A stretch of 64,000 bases of DNA, taken from positions 791,846-855,845 of the forward strand of contig QXEO01000156.1 of assembly GCA_007115705.1 (NCBI GenBank), given 5' to 3'. The notes under the pieces were generated by a model, which saw nothing but the letters and a program-made list of their open reading frames with translations, made no database searches and was not told the DNA's origin. Positions 1 to 12,400 of the stretch are shown here, piece by piece (position 1 is the first letter of the stretch; each line of letters starts with the position of its first letter). The DNA comes from Dactylis glomerata (taxonomy: Eukaryota; Streptophyta; Magnoliopsida; Poales; Poaceae). The position numbers and the translations under genes are program-made.

Positions 1-1991
1 CGACTAGTTCTAGTACTACTAGTACTACGTACTAACTAGTAGATTAACCAACCAATATAAACTCAACTAGGACACTTTTTAAACAAAGGTATTCTAACTT
101 TAACTCTAACACTAGTTAGGCAAGATTATTGCTAACATTGTACTGATGATGGTTCGACCATGAAAACTGAGAATGTGCGTGGGCGGTACCACCGTGACAA
201 CGAGCTCGTTCTCCACTTATCTATACTTTGCATCGTCATCAGCCGCCTCCATCTCTCTTTTGGTTGACGAAACAGATCATAGGCCTTGTTGCGCCTATGG
301 TCGCGTAGTGTCATGTGACCTTGTCGCGTGGTTATCGAATACAGTGTGATTCGTGGTCACATCCAGAATGAGTTCTTGATTGCAAAAAATTGCAATTAGT
401 GGTCGACGAATGACCCGCCGACAAAGATGGCAATGAAGTACGTCGAGCGGGGACGGCGATGATCGACTGGTGATGGCAATGATCCAGTTAGACAGCAACG
501 GATTACGTTGAGTAGTTGTTGCAGTTGGTGGGATACATCCTGAGGTGGTAGCCCCCAAAGTTAAACTGCAATGAGTTAGTCGGTGAGGATTAAGAGCCAG
601 GCAATGAACGATTGACAGTGGCGCGTTCCAGACAGGCATAAATAAAATCAAGTAGCTTTGCTAAAACTTGCACCTTACAAATTAACATTAATTTAAAAGT
701 TATACTTTTAAAAAACAACTTAAATATGAGCTAGATTTGATAAAAAAATATAATTTTAGAAACACACAAAGAAAGTCAGATAGCTATCTCTATCTTTGGA
801 AAAAAAAATCCAAAAACATCTAGGCTCTAGCAGCAAGCCTCCATTGTAGTACTGTAGACACTCGGTACTCCACCAGCCCCGCTCCGATCACATCACAGAC
901 CAGCAGTGTGCAGGCACTCCAGCACGCAACCCTTCGTTATCGTCGCCCAAGACGCTTTCCTTGGGGAATCCCGGCCACCAGCCCCCATCTGCAAGAAAAA
1001 CATGTAGCAAGAGGGAGCCGGGTCACGCGGGTCAGGTCGCGCTCTCCTGCATGTCGCCGGGGCGCCGGGCGCCGGCCAGTCGGCCACACCTTCGACCACG
1101 ATCTGCTCCTGGGGATCGTGCAGAGGAGGCGAGGCGTAGCGCGCTCAACTGTTTCTCTGGCGAGACGGTGGTTCAGCGGCGAGGGAAACTTCACTGGCGG
1201 CTCCAACAAGCGGGCGGTAGCCGAAGCCCTCATCCCTGGCAGTGACCTACAGCCCGACGCCTCCTGGCGTTGCAGTCGAAGCCTCCTCCCTAGCGGATTC
1301 TGTTTGGAATACCTATTCTCCCACGAAATCCAGCTGGAACAGACGGAGGAAGCGCGTGATGGTTTTTTTTACATATGAGCGAGGTTTTCTTGACGTACGA
1401 CGGTACGAGAGCGGTTTTCTAGACGTACGAAATTTTAGTCGATTTTTTTATATACCACGGTTTTTGAACCATCACGTCCTCAAGCCGTATTATTAGTAGA
1501 GATATTGTCGAGGCCTCAATTGGAGTACAATGCCCTAGTTGGACTGATAAAAAATAAATAGTCATGGACTTCTTTTTTGGGATAGAAGATAACGTTTTAT
1601 TGATTAAACCACATCAATACAAAAGAGTTTCCTAGATAAAATACGGAACAGAAAAAAAACAGAACTAGAGTTTACATCCTTGCAAGACTTAGCTGAATGG
1701 TGTGCCGCCATTGAAAACACACTTCACATGACGTTTGTGTGGATTGCTCGGTACAGATGGAACCCCGATGTGAAGCCCCTCACTTAGGTGCCTCATGCCA
1801 ACTGCCACAATTCGACGGATGATCTCTCCATGAGCGAGTAATGTAGCCGCTGCACTAATGAAAGACAATCAGGTTCCATTATCACATTGTCCATTCCTTC
1901 ATCCTGAGCAAGCTCCACCGTGCGCCGAAGAGCCGGAGCTTCAGCGTGCGCAGGAGAGTGTCATGGACTTGTTGGAAACCCATCATGATTC
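1..1991. other. Intergenic sequence, no gene recognised
   Basis: No frame here resembles a known protein. Positions 650-830 are AT-rich. Positions 890-1370 are GC-rich and open in several frames at once, as expected from base composition rather than coding. Around 1376-1432 a short phrase ending in GACGTACGA occurs twice. A T-rich start near 1570 followed by a TTTATTGATTAA phrase resembles the reverse complement of a LINE tail, but no target duplication was found. Confidence 0.5.
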
Positions 1992-1996
1992 GGCAG

Positions 1997-2180
1997 TGTA
2001 GAAGGATATGGGGAGAGAGATTGCGGAATATGGTGGATGTATTATTGAGCCTCTCGGGCGAGTATACATAGGCGTACAACGAACCGACTTGGAATACAAG
2101 ACAAGGCATAGACTTGGAGTACACGACACGTATCCTATCTTTATCCTAATCTAGCCGTGTACAACATGTATACTCTAACA
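1997..2180 (-). repeat. 3' LTR of the 1.64-kb element
   Basis: 184-bp terminal repeat with TG...CA ends, flanked on the left by the target duplication GGCAG at 1992-1996. Confidence 0.9.
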
Positions 2181-3452
2181 TCCCCCCGCAGTCGTAGCGG
2201 TAGCGTCGTGAACAACTGGAGCGTTGCGAACGGTCAGACTGGAGAGAAAACCGAAGTATACCAGTGCGCTGACATCCCCCCGCAATGGTAGCGGGAACAT
2301 CGTGGATGGTGTCACGTCGTAGAAGCTTGGACTGTAGAGAATGCTGGTGAGGAGCTCAGGCGAGGTGGTAGCCCTTGTGCCGATGTCGATGGAGCCGAGA
2401 GCAGTGGATGCTGCAACCTTGGTCGAGGTAGCCGTGCAAGGGGTCGCCGTGGTCGATGTCGTGGCGAGTGCCGATGACGAGGTAGCCGCAGATGAAGCCG
2501 CAGGCGCGTAGGACGCCGTAGAAGGACGGAGACGCGTCGAGGCAGTCGTCGAGGAGAGCGATGCCAAAGTCGATGCAGTCCGAGCCGTCGAGGACGAGGT
2601 GCGGCCATGGCTTTGCCAGAACCAGGCGCACGTCGGGGACGAAGGCATACTCCGGTTGTGCCAAAACCGAGTACGCGAAGACGAACACGGGGACGAGGCG
2701 CTGCGACCGAGCTTGCCAGACTCGGGAACGCGTCGGGGACGAAGGCAAGCGCCGGTGTTGCCAGTACCAGGCGTGCGAAGAACGGGACCAGTAGAAACAA
2801 CTTCACGCCATGTCGGAGAGGAGACTAGCAGAGAATGCCTCCACGACAGTTGCGAGGCGCACAACGGCAAAGGATGTCGATGCAGTCCGCTGTTGTCGGA
2901 GTAGACGAGCAGGTGTAGTCGAGAACGAGGCGATGACGCTGGCGATGAAGTCGTGCTGGACGTAGACGTAGAAGGCGGCGAACCAGCGATGACCAAAAGC
3001 GGCCATGCTGGATGCCTAGACAGGCGAAGAGGTAGTCGGCTGGACCTGTGATGGCTAGGAGTGGCCATGCAGGTTGCCTGTGGAGATGCAGCAGCGGTGC
3101 TCGAAGTAGGCGATGAAGAACCCGGCGGCGTGACGAAGACCATGCGCGGCCGCGATATCCGGCGTATGGGTGGCCGCCGGTGCGAGATCGACGCCGAGGT
3201 TGGAGTAGAGGCGCGTGGTGACGGCGGTGGTGGGCGACGCAATCCGATCTAAGATCGGTAAACCAAAAGAAAACGTCGGTCAAGCGACCTGCGAGAAAAA
3301 GACGTAGGACGGCCGATCAACCGATCGGCGGACGAACCCTTATACGGGTGGCACGGCCCCCGGTGGAGATCATGGAGATCGACCTCCCCGGGGGTGGCGC
3401 GGTGCGGAAGCGGGACGGCGTCTAGGTCAAGGATCTTGCCGCTCTGATACCA

Positions 3453-3636
3453 TGTAGAAGGATAGGGGGAGAGAGATTGCGGAATATGGTGGATGTATTT
3501 TTGAGCCTCTCGGGCGAGTATACATAGGCGTACAACAAACCAACTTAGAGTACAAGACAAGGCATAGACTTGGAGTACACGACACGTATCCTATCTCTAT
3601 CCTAATCTAGTCGTGTACAACATGTATACTCTAACA
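3453..3636 (-). repeat. 5' LTR of the 1.64-kb element
   Basis: Same length as the left copy. It is adjacent to the tRNA-Met primer-binding site (3441-3452) and followed by GGCAG at 3637-3641. Confidence 0.9.
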
Positions 3637-3641
3637 GGCAG

Positions 3642-4174
3642 TACATACAAGTTTCAAGATTATTAATTAGAATTGGAAATCAATCCTCAGGGTTTTTATT
3701 GCTAAACGTGCATACCGCACATGTTACCACCATATCACTAGAAGGCTCGTGTGGTGGATGTGTCTCCATTGGGGCACAACTTTAAAAAAATGGAAGGCCG
3801 AAGCCGAACTTAGATACCATTCGGGCAAAATTGGAAACCAATCCTGATACGGGCGAGTTGTTTCCACGGGACCTGAAAGTCATCCGTTGGAAACAGATCG
3901 TTGGATCGCGGAGGGTGTCATTCTAGCTAATCCAACTACGCGGGCGCACATGGTTTAAACCACAGTTATCTAGTACAATACGTTGCAAACAAAGATATGA
4001 AGTGAGAGTTAGAGTTCTATACTTTGGAAACACGGCGGCCGTGTTCGTTCCAATCACCACCGATATTAACATGCCAATACGTCGGCCGATACAAAATCCA
4101 AACCATCACGACGACGAAAACCTTCCCACGGCCTGGCTAGCTGTTCACTTTGCACCCGTTGCCGCCATCCCATC
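3642..4174. other. Intergenic sequence, nothing recognised
   Basis: About 530 bp of mixed composition. No conserved reading frame, inverted repeat or repeat family was identified. Confidence 0.4.
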
Positions 4175-4480
4175 ATGGCATCGTCGACCGCTCTGGCAGC
4201 GTGTACTGCTGATGAGCACGAACTGCCGCTGTCTTCGCCGGTGTCAAGCTCGGATGTCGCCGTTACGGTTGCCGACTCAGGCTCCTCCGGCAGTGCCGGG
4301 GCTGAACGCTCGCCGGAGGGCGGAGCGACGGCGGCGATGACGGCGCCAAAGTTTGAGGAGTTGATGAGCAGGGCCAACGCGGAGCCCGAGGGGCGACGAC
4401 CTGCGGCCGCTCTTCCCAGCCGGCTTGGAACCGGAGAGCGGGCATGCGAGGGGCTGGCCTATACGTCATCTTGTGCATAG
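4175..4480 (+). CDS. Small hypothetical protein, 101 aa, doubtful
   Basis: An ATG-started frame of 101 codons rich in Ala, Ser and Glu, with a run of acidic and serine residues in the N-terminal half. I recognise no domain. The stretch is GC-rich and the opposite strand is also open, so the frame may be a composition effect. In its favour, the start context (atcATGG) is acceptable and a C/T-rich, promoter-like stretch does not interrupt it. A second short frame follows at 4588. No intron joining the two could be established. Treat as unproven. Confidence 0.2.
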   Translation: MASSTALAACTADEHELPLSSPVSSSDVAVTVADSGSSGSAGAERSPEGGATAAMTAPKFEELMSRANAEPEGRRPAAALPSRLGTGERACEGLAYTSSCA

Positions 4481-4587
4481 GCCTGCCTATTCATAGATGT
4501 CTCTATCGTGCCTCGAAGAGAATTTCCCGAGCGTTTAGTCGGAGCAGCAAAGAAGGGGGCCTGGATCCATCCCAGTCCCAGGCTAGC

Positions 4588-4698
4588 ATGGCCGACGTCG
4601 ATGAGAGGGATTTGGCAAACCAGATTGCGGCGGTCTCTGCGCAGGCACAAAGGATACTTTTCAAGCTTCAACAGCTTCAGACGCGCTCCTCCGGGTGA
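4588..4698 (+). CDS. 36-codon small ORF, doubtful
   Basis: ATG-started 36-codon frame, predicted to be helical (Asp/Glu-rich start, then Ala, Gln and Leu-rich, ending TRSSG). The Leu and Gln spacing could form a short coiled coil. It may be the last exon of a gene that includes 4175-4480, or chance. No homologue is recognised. Confidence 0.15.
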   Translation: MADVDERDLANQIAAVSAQAQRILFKLQQLQTRSSG

Positions 4699-6239
4699 CA
4701 TACTGACATATCCGATAGCCAAATTAGCCCATTTGGTACACTGGCGAGAGAGATCGACGATCTTGTCGGAGTTCTATTTCAATCTTTGTTTTTTTCCTCA
4801 GATGTCATGTCATGGCCGGTTATACCTTTGAATCTCGTGATTGAACAGAGTTGAGCATGTTTTCTTTCTTCTCGCTAATGGCCTAATGCTGTTTTGCATG
4901 TGTTTTTGATAGATTTTTGGCCATAGAGACCTACTGCTCCTCACCGAAAGTTCGCATTTACTAGTTGTGCAGTAATCTCTGCTCCAACTAATCCCACTCA
5001 TAAGTTATCAGTGCCGCCCTAGTATATATAAGTTACTGGTGGCGTGAGATAATAATTGAACGCCGCTAGTACTCTGCCCTACCTTATTTCATATAGTCTT
5101 CTTCCCTTTTTAGGGCCCTATCCCCTCTCTTTCTTTCTCCATACCGCCACATCTTCCTCTTCCTCCTAATTTCTTCTGTCCTCCTCTCACCCACACCAGG
5201 CCTTCCTCTCTCATTCTCCTCTCGCCTGTCGTTGTCTCCACTCGCCCTTAGTTGTCTCCTTTCCCCCGGTCAGAAGCCACTATCTCCCATGTCCTTTGTT
5301 GGCTTTGTCTCCTTCGATGTCGACCGACTAGCCCCACCGACGATGTCGTGCTCCTCGACACCGCGACCACCTCCTCCCTGTAGGGATTCTGGACTAGCTA
5401 CCTGAAATACCCTTGTGTCGATCCCATGACCAGTATGTCGTGCTGTACTATCGAGTTGATATCATAACAACATCCATAAATACCGAATACATACTTACAT
5501 GATTGTGACAATCTACACATAAACTCCCATAGAAACTTGCAGCGGAAAGACCGTGAACAACTTTGGACCCTAGCCAACATGCCTTAAACCCAGTGGGGAA
5601 GCTAGGCTATAGGACTAGTGATGCCAATGCACTATGTCAAGCGACACCACAAACAAAGAACAGCTCAGCCACTGCTTATTCCTACATGCAATTGACTGGG
5701 AAACGTCCTAGCTCCCATAGACATTGAGTTATCTTCCTTGTTCCGATCTTTCAAATCTTACCAAGTTAATAACTAGGGACAACAGAGCCACCATAGGATG
5801 AGGATATGAGTGAAGTGAGGTCACCACGTCAATGTTCATGGATGATGGACTAGGGTTTTGGGGAAAAGGCGTGTTGGTGAATTCGTGGGCTGACAAACAC
5901 AAGAGAAGGCAAAAATTACCCCGGTTCGGCCCCTCCATAGGAGGTAAAAACCTACTCCTGATTATCTAATCTGATGATAATAATAATGATGTTTCACGTC
6001 ACCTCGATGGCTTCATGGTGTAGATGCAATCTTGCCTAAGACGCAAACCGTACCAGGTTGCCAGAGAGCCTCCCGTTGGCCCCTTCTGGCATTTACATAG
6101 GATGTACCAATGTAAGACCTTTTAGCTTTTTTTTGTAAATGCATGTACCGCGACATGTTTCAGTAGGTATGTTCACTCAATTTGGTCCCTATGTATTCCA
6201 ATTTAAAATGTGTGAACAAAGGAGTTTTTTTTTGAGAAC
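4699..6239. other. Intergenic sequence upstream of TRS120
   Basis: Positions 5090-5280 are a pyrimidine-rich (C/T) tract. The stretch near 5915-5990 (ACCCCGGTTCGGCCCCTCC followed by GGTAAAAACCTACTCC) resembles a phrase found in grass LTRs, but no paired repeat or target duplication was seen. No gene recognised. Confidence 0.35.
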
Positions 6240-6449
6240 TAAGAGCATTTAGCTGGGCCAGTAGCCGATGCAACCGAGACAGGCCCAGGAGCAACCAACC
6301 CAAGTCGGCCCAGCCCAGAGACGCGACTTAGATCGAATCGAAGGATCAAATCTCGATTATCATTTCTCTCCCGTCTCTTCCCCACCACCACCCCGGCACG
6401 ACCTGCTCCGTCCGTCTGTCAGATCTCGAGCTCCCTCTCTCCCCCTCCA
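6240..6449 (+). promoter_or_regulatory. Probable TRS120 promoter and 5' UTR
   Basis: Contains several GGCCCA or TGGGCC motifs (near 6254, 6280 and 6307), the TCP/site-II type element common in plant housekeeping promoters. A pyrimidine-rich leader (6365-6449) runs into the start codon. There is no clear TATA box. Transcription start not determined. Confidence 0.45.
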
Positions 6450-9400
6450 ATGGAGCCCGGGCTGAGCATCGAGTCCGGCTCGCCATCCGCGTGGCGGTGC
6501 TGCCCGTGGGCGGAGCGATCCCGCCGCAGTGCCTGCGGGACTACGCGGCGCTGGTGGCGCAGCACGCGCGCGTCGACCTCGCCTCGCTCAGGCCCTACTA
6601 CTCGGAGCACCAGAAGAGCCCCTTCGCGCACCAGCCCTGGGACACCGGATGCCTCCGCCTCAAGTTCGTGCTCGGCGGGTGCGTGCCCTCCCCCTGGGAG
6701 GACTTCCAGTCCTCGCGCAAGGTGCTCGCCGTCGTCGGCATCTGCCACCTCCCCTCCTCCCCGGACCTCGCCAAGGTCGCCGCCGACTTCGTCGATGCCG
6801 CCCGCACCTACCCGTCCGCGCTCGCCAGCCGATGCTTCGCATTCTGCCCCACCGATGCCCAGGTACTACCGCGATCGCACCTCTCTCCGGATGACGCCGT
6901 TTGTATCGACAGACACACGCAGCTCAGCAGCTGCTTCCCATCTCGGTGATCCAGTACACCACATTCGGTTGGTAGTTGCTGTACTGACCGAGAATTCCTA
7001 TGCCTGTGCGCTTGGTTAGTATAACTAAATTGACCAGTGTTAGTTGGATGAGATCTGAGTGATCGAACCTCTTGATCATGCAATCCGCACTGATAACTAA
7101 TATACACTAATTCTAGCTCGAGGGGTGACAATCAGTTCGATTATCTAGATTTAATACCTTTAATTCGACTAGTATTTCAGGACCCAAGCCTCCCAGGATG
7201 AAACAAAAACACATTGCTGAAAAGAGCCATTTCAAGAGACTAAGAACTTAGAAGCCAGTAAGCCACCCAGGAAACATGAAGAAGGAATGGCACTTACTTT
7301 AGAAACATATTATATAATGTTGAGATGCTGATAGTTAAATTTGAAATCTCAGTCTGTTTAATTAAGACTTCATTGGTTTTACCAGTATTGTGATGATACC
7401 CTTCTAGTCTTGCCTTTTTAAACCACTTCTTGCTCTACTGCAATTAATATTTGCACTGTTGTCTTTCGTAGCTGCTCGAGGAAAAGAAGGATGGCATCAT
7501 CATGTTCCCTCCTTCTGATCAGAAATCGCTGGAACTTCATATGCTTACAATGATCCAAGATCTTTCGGCTTCATTGTTGATGGAGTTTGAGAAATGGGTC
7601 TTACGTGCGGAATCCACAGGAACTATTCTAAAGACACCTCTGGACTCACAATCCAGTCTTGGCTCAGAGGAGGTTCATACTTTAGGTGTTCCGAGTATTT
7701 TGACCAGTGTATGTTGATGATGTAAATGATCCCATACTCTATTGCTTATATAAGCCAATATACTTCTATATCTTATAGGTGATTAAGGCTAAAAAAAGAA
7801 GGCTTGGTCGTGCACAAAAGATAATAGGAGATTATTGCTTATTGGCTGGGACACCTGCTGATGCGAATGCACATTACACCACAGCAATAGATCTTGCAAG
7901 ATTAACCGGGGATGTTTTCTGGCATGCTGGAGCTCTCGAAGGTAGTGTCTGTGCATTAGTGGTGAGTGTTCATGTCAGCACGTTGAGTTTTGAGCATTCA
8001 GTTATTTAATAGTGTGTCATATTGATAGCTGGCATTCCGTTTATTGCATTTTACTTGTCATAGTATCACTTGCAAGTGGTGTTCTAAAAGCCGTGATATG
8101 CTAAGCGGATGGCTGGGTGGTGCTTAGGCCCAGTCAGCTTTACGCGTCTTGGACCACTGCTTGCAAGTTGCAACATTCCTATGACTGTTCTAGATAATGA
8201 TTTTGTGCTTGTAAGCAGGTTGATAAGATGGGCCAAAGTGATCCTGTTTTGGAAGATGAAGTGAAATATCGTTATTACACCATTATCCAGCTGTACAGAA
8301 GAGCAACTTTACAAGATAATGCTCAAAGGTATTGAATTTGACATGCTATCTTTCTTAATTTCTATGTATGAATATCCTGCTTTTATTTATTACATTCTAC
8401 ATAAAGGAAATACATTTAGTTTTTGCGAGTAACATATTACTCCCTCCAATCCATATTACTCTTCACTAATATAGATGTATCTAGACACATTTTAGTGGTG
8501 GATACATCCGTATTAGCGAAGAGTAATATGCGTCGGAGTAGAAGATTTTAGTACTTCCATAGACTCGTATTTTATGAGCTGTTGATCCTTGGAACCATGC
8601 CAATTTAAAAACTGGTTGTAAATTTATTTCACCAGTACATTGCTATATTAAAAAAAGTCGGCCACTATTATTGTTGAGTTTCGATCAATTCATGATGGCT
8701 TGACATGTGTTGCACCCTTTCCTGTCCTTAAGTATGTTTTTCTTTGTTCTATCCTTCTGTCCAGTTTTGCTGATTTTTGAGTCATCTTTACTAGTACTCC
8801 AGCAATACTGGAAACTTGCCAAACCGTTGCATGATATATTTATCTCTTTACTTGGTGAATTTGCTTAATGCACTAACACTGCATCTGTATGTCTTATTAG
8901 AGTTTCACCTGTGAGCTTTGAACTTGAAGCTGCGTTGAAGTTGGCAAGATATCTGTGCAGGTGAGTTTTCCCATTGACCTATGAGTTGCATAGCCAGTTT
9001 ATTTTTATTCTTATTTACTTGCAGTTAATTCTTATGGAATGAGCAGACGATATCTCTTCTGATACTTACCAGTCTTTTTAGTAAAACGCAATTAGTTGAC
9101 TGAAATAAAGTATAAGTACTACAATGGATCATTTTGAATGAGGTATACTTTGCTTAGAATGAAGTCATTGATTAAAATATTTTGTCTTTTTATTCATCAG
9201 ACGCGAAGTTGCCAAGGAAGTGTCAGATTTATTAATGGGCGCTGCAGATGGTGCTAAGGCTCTGATTGATGCCAGTGACCGATTGATACTATATATTGAA
9301 ATTGCACGACTTTTTGGTTCTCTTGGCTATAAACGCAAGGCGGCATTTTTTTCAAGACAAGTTGCGCAGTTGTACCTTCAGCAAGACAATGCATATGCTG

Positions 9401-12400
9401 CCATGAGTGCTATGCAGGTGCTAACCATGACTACAAATGCGTATCATGTTCAAAGCAGGAAGACTAGCAGACATGATCATGCTTCACCGAAGGTAAGATT
9501 GTTACTTACGCTCAGCATACCGAGAAATAATTAATTGTTATTTATTATGATTTACTATATTGTGTATTTATAGGTTATTTTCAACTTCTAAGATACTTTC
9601 CTTTTTTATTTCTTGACTGCTGCTTAACTCTTAGTTTAAACTTGGCCAAATTCAGATTTTTTCCTGTCATTTCTGATAGAAATATGACCAAACTAAACTT
9701 GGTTAAGTCAGCTAAGAGTATATTAGACTTTCATGTGTTCCTTTTGTTCACTTTTGTCCCCTTCTCTTTTCTTGAGGTAGGATAAGTAGGCTCCTGAAAA
9801 TATAACTCGTAATTAGCCCGTTAGGACAAATATCTCCTTGATTAGGATAAAATTGCAAGTTGTAATACTGAATCTGATGAGTACTAATAAAGTATTACCT
9901 CCGTTCCGAAATGTAATCTTTCTAAAGAGGCTTACATTTTGGAACACGGAGGTAGTAATAAGCAGGCCCACCTTTCCTTGGCTGTTTTGGTATCCTTGTC
10001 GTAGCCACTTGTTAAAAGGGCTCACCATATTTATTTTCCTAATATCTTGATCAATTAATACCTTATTTACATATATTGATAATACCATGTACAAACTGTT
10101 GAATTTATTGTTTTATTGGTAATGCCTTGTTTGTTCAAGGAACCTGGTGCCAGCAACAGCAATACTGATGGAAAAGCGCACGCCCAGTGTGTTGTGTCAT
10201 TGTTTGAGTCACAATGGAGCACCCTTCAAATGGTTGTTCTAAGAGAGATATTGATGTCTTCAATCCGCGCCGCGGATCCTCTCACGTCATGGAGTGCGGC
10301 AGCTCGTCTTCTTCGATCATTTTACCCGCTCATCACCCCAGCTGGTCAGAGTGGGCTGGCAAGCTCGCTTTCGAACTCCGCTGATAGGCTTCCATGGGGC
10401 ACACGCTGTGCTGACCCGTGTCTTCCTTTTATCAGGCATGTTACGTTTTCTTCTATTATCATTTTTGCGGAAAACATGCTGTACTGTGTTGTGATAAACT
10501 TATTTTATAATCTGCCGTGGAAATATAGCCATATAAGTAGCAAAATCTTGGTTAAACAAATGGTATAATAGGCATAATCTGTTAAAAAAACATGATTATC
10601 ATAATACACCACAATGCCGGAAAGAGGCTCAGTGATGTTAGAACAACTCCCTCATTTGTAAATACATGCAGTTTCTAGATATGCGCATGATCTCCAGTAT
10701 GCAGCTTTGGTCGTTACATTATGTATTAATATACTAGAAAAAAAGTAAATCCTATTACTGTGGAAGTATATTTCACAACAGATTTAACGGAACCATTTCC
10801 AGCTAACCGACCTAAATAGCTTGATATATATTGGTTGTCGAAGATAGAAACTTTTCACCACACACTTTCCAGAATGTCATTTGTTTCAGAAAGAAGCTTC
10901 TAATGAAATAAGCATGTTCATTTGTTTTCCGTGGATTTATTTTCATATACCTTATATATTCAGGTTACATTCCTTGCCATTTCACCCTTCGCAAAGAGAA
11001 ATAGTAAAGCGCAATCCACACAAAAAGGAGTGGTGGATTGGTGCAGGTCCTTCTGGGCCTTTCATTTATACACCTTTCACCAAGGGTGGAACATCTGGGA
11101 GTAGCAAACAAGAGATAAATTGGATTGTTGGAGAACCTGTCCAGGTTATGATAGAGTTAGCAAACCCCTGCAGCTTTGACTTAGTTGTTGAGAGCATTTA
11201 CCTCTCTGTTCATTCTGGAAATTTTGATGCCTTTCCAGTTACTGTTAATCTTCCAGCAAACACCTCCAAGTTGGTTCTGCTATCTGGAATTCCAACACAA
11301 GTTGGACAAGTGTCAATTCCTGGGTGCATTGTCCACAGTTTTGGTGTTATTACAGAACACCTGTTCAAAGAGGTTGACAGTTTGCTCCTTGGAGCTGCAC
11401 AAGGGCTTGTTCTTTCTGATCCTTTCAGATGCTGTGGCTCTAGCAAGTTTAAGAGTGTTAACTTCCCAAACATTTCTATTGTTCCTCCCCTACCTTTATT
11501 AGTTGCCAATGTTGTGGGTGGAGATGGTTCTATTCTTCTGTATGAAGGTGAAATTCGCGATGTTTTAATAACTCTGACAAATGCTGGAACTGTGCCAGTT
11601 GAAGAAGCAAATATTGCATTATCAGGAAAGAACCAGGATTCTGTTATTTCAATTGCCCATAGCACATGGAAGTCTGCACTTCCTATGAAACCAGGTGGAG
11701 AAGTGACATTTAAAGTGACACTAAGAGCCTGGCATCTTAGCTTGACAGATTTGGAAGGAGATGGCAGCAGATCTCCTGCAAATCCAAGGAGAATAGCAAG
11801 AGGAGTTAATCCGTTCTTGAATATTCACTATGCTGGTAGGTTGTAAAATTCTTAACTCCTTTATGTTCTCCGTCATCCTTTAGTATTAGCTTCTCTGACG
11901 ATCTATGATCCTCAATTCAGGTGCATTCATACTAGTTATTTGGCATGCATCTTCGATTCATATACCAGCAAAGTACATATATATCATAAAAAATCAGTAG
12001 GGCATGACATAAACAGTTAGATCCATGTCATTGCTAATTGCCCTTTGTCACTTAGTATGGGCGAACAACCGTCATTCAACTTGGTGTAGAGGGTAAAATA
12101 CCTGGCTCTGATATGTGATATTTCTTAACCATCTCTGTTTCCTGGGAGTCCTAACGTGCTCATCTCAGTTTGACACCTATTACACTGCTGTGAAGGACAG
12201 ACCTTTTTTTTACGGTTATGCAGTATTGAAATGCTCATCATTTGTACTATTGAGCTACTGCTTGGACTTACTCTTGTGAACAAAACAAATGTCATGTAAA
12301 GAAGATTTGTATTGCGACCTATTGCAGATGTCCACATAAGTTTTGTTGCATGGTTCGAGGACTAAATTTGTATTTCTATCATTTCAGGCCCTTCAGCCAA

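Larger units (their letters stand above)
1997..3636 (-). mobile_element. Complete non-autonomous LTR retrotransposon, 1.64 kb, 184-bp LTRs
   Basis: Two direct repeats of 184 bp (1997-2180 and 3453-3636) begin TGTAGAAGG and end CTCTAACA. They are flanked by the 5-bp target duplication GGCAG (1992-1996 and 3637-3641). A perfect tRNA-Met primer-binding site lies next to the right LTR at 3441-3452 (minus-strand TGGTATCAGAGC), so the element points to the minus strand and the right copy is its 5' LTR. A purine-rich tract abuts the left LTR (minus-strand reading of 2181-2190). The internal 1.27 kb is GC-rich and open in several frames, but shows no gag, protease, integrase or reverse transcriptase motif. 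I counted about 8 differences between the LTRs (roughly 96% identity). It must have been mobilised by enzymes of another copia-type element. Confidence 0.88.

Noticed and set aside
2175..3242. 355-codon minus-strand open frame as a host gene
   Set aside because: It overlaps the 3' LTR of a complete LTR element and lies in GC-rich sequence open in several frames. Its Ser/Thr/Ala/Arg-rich translation has no domain.
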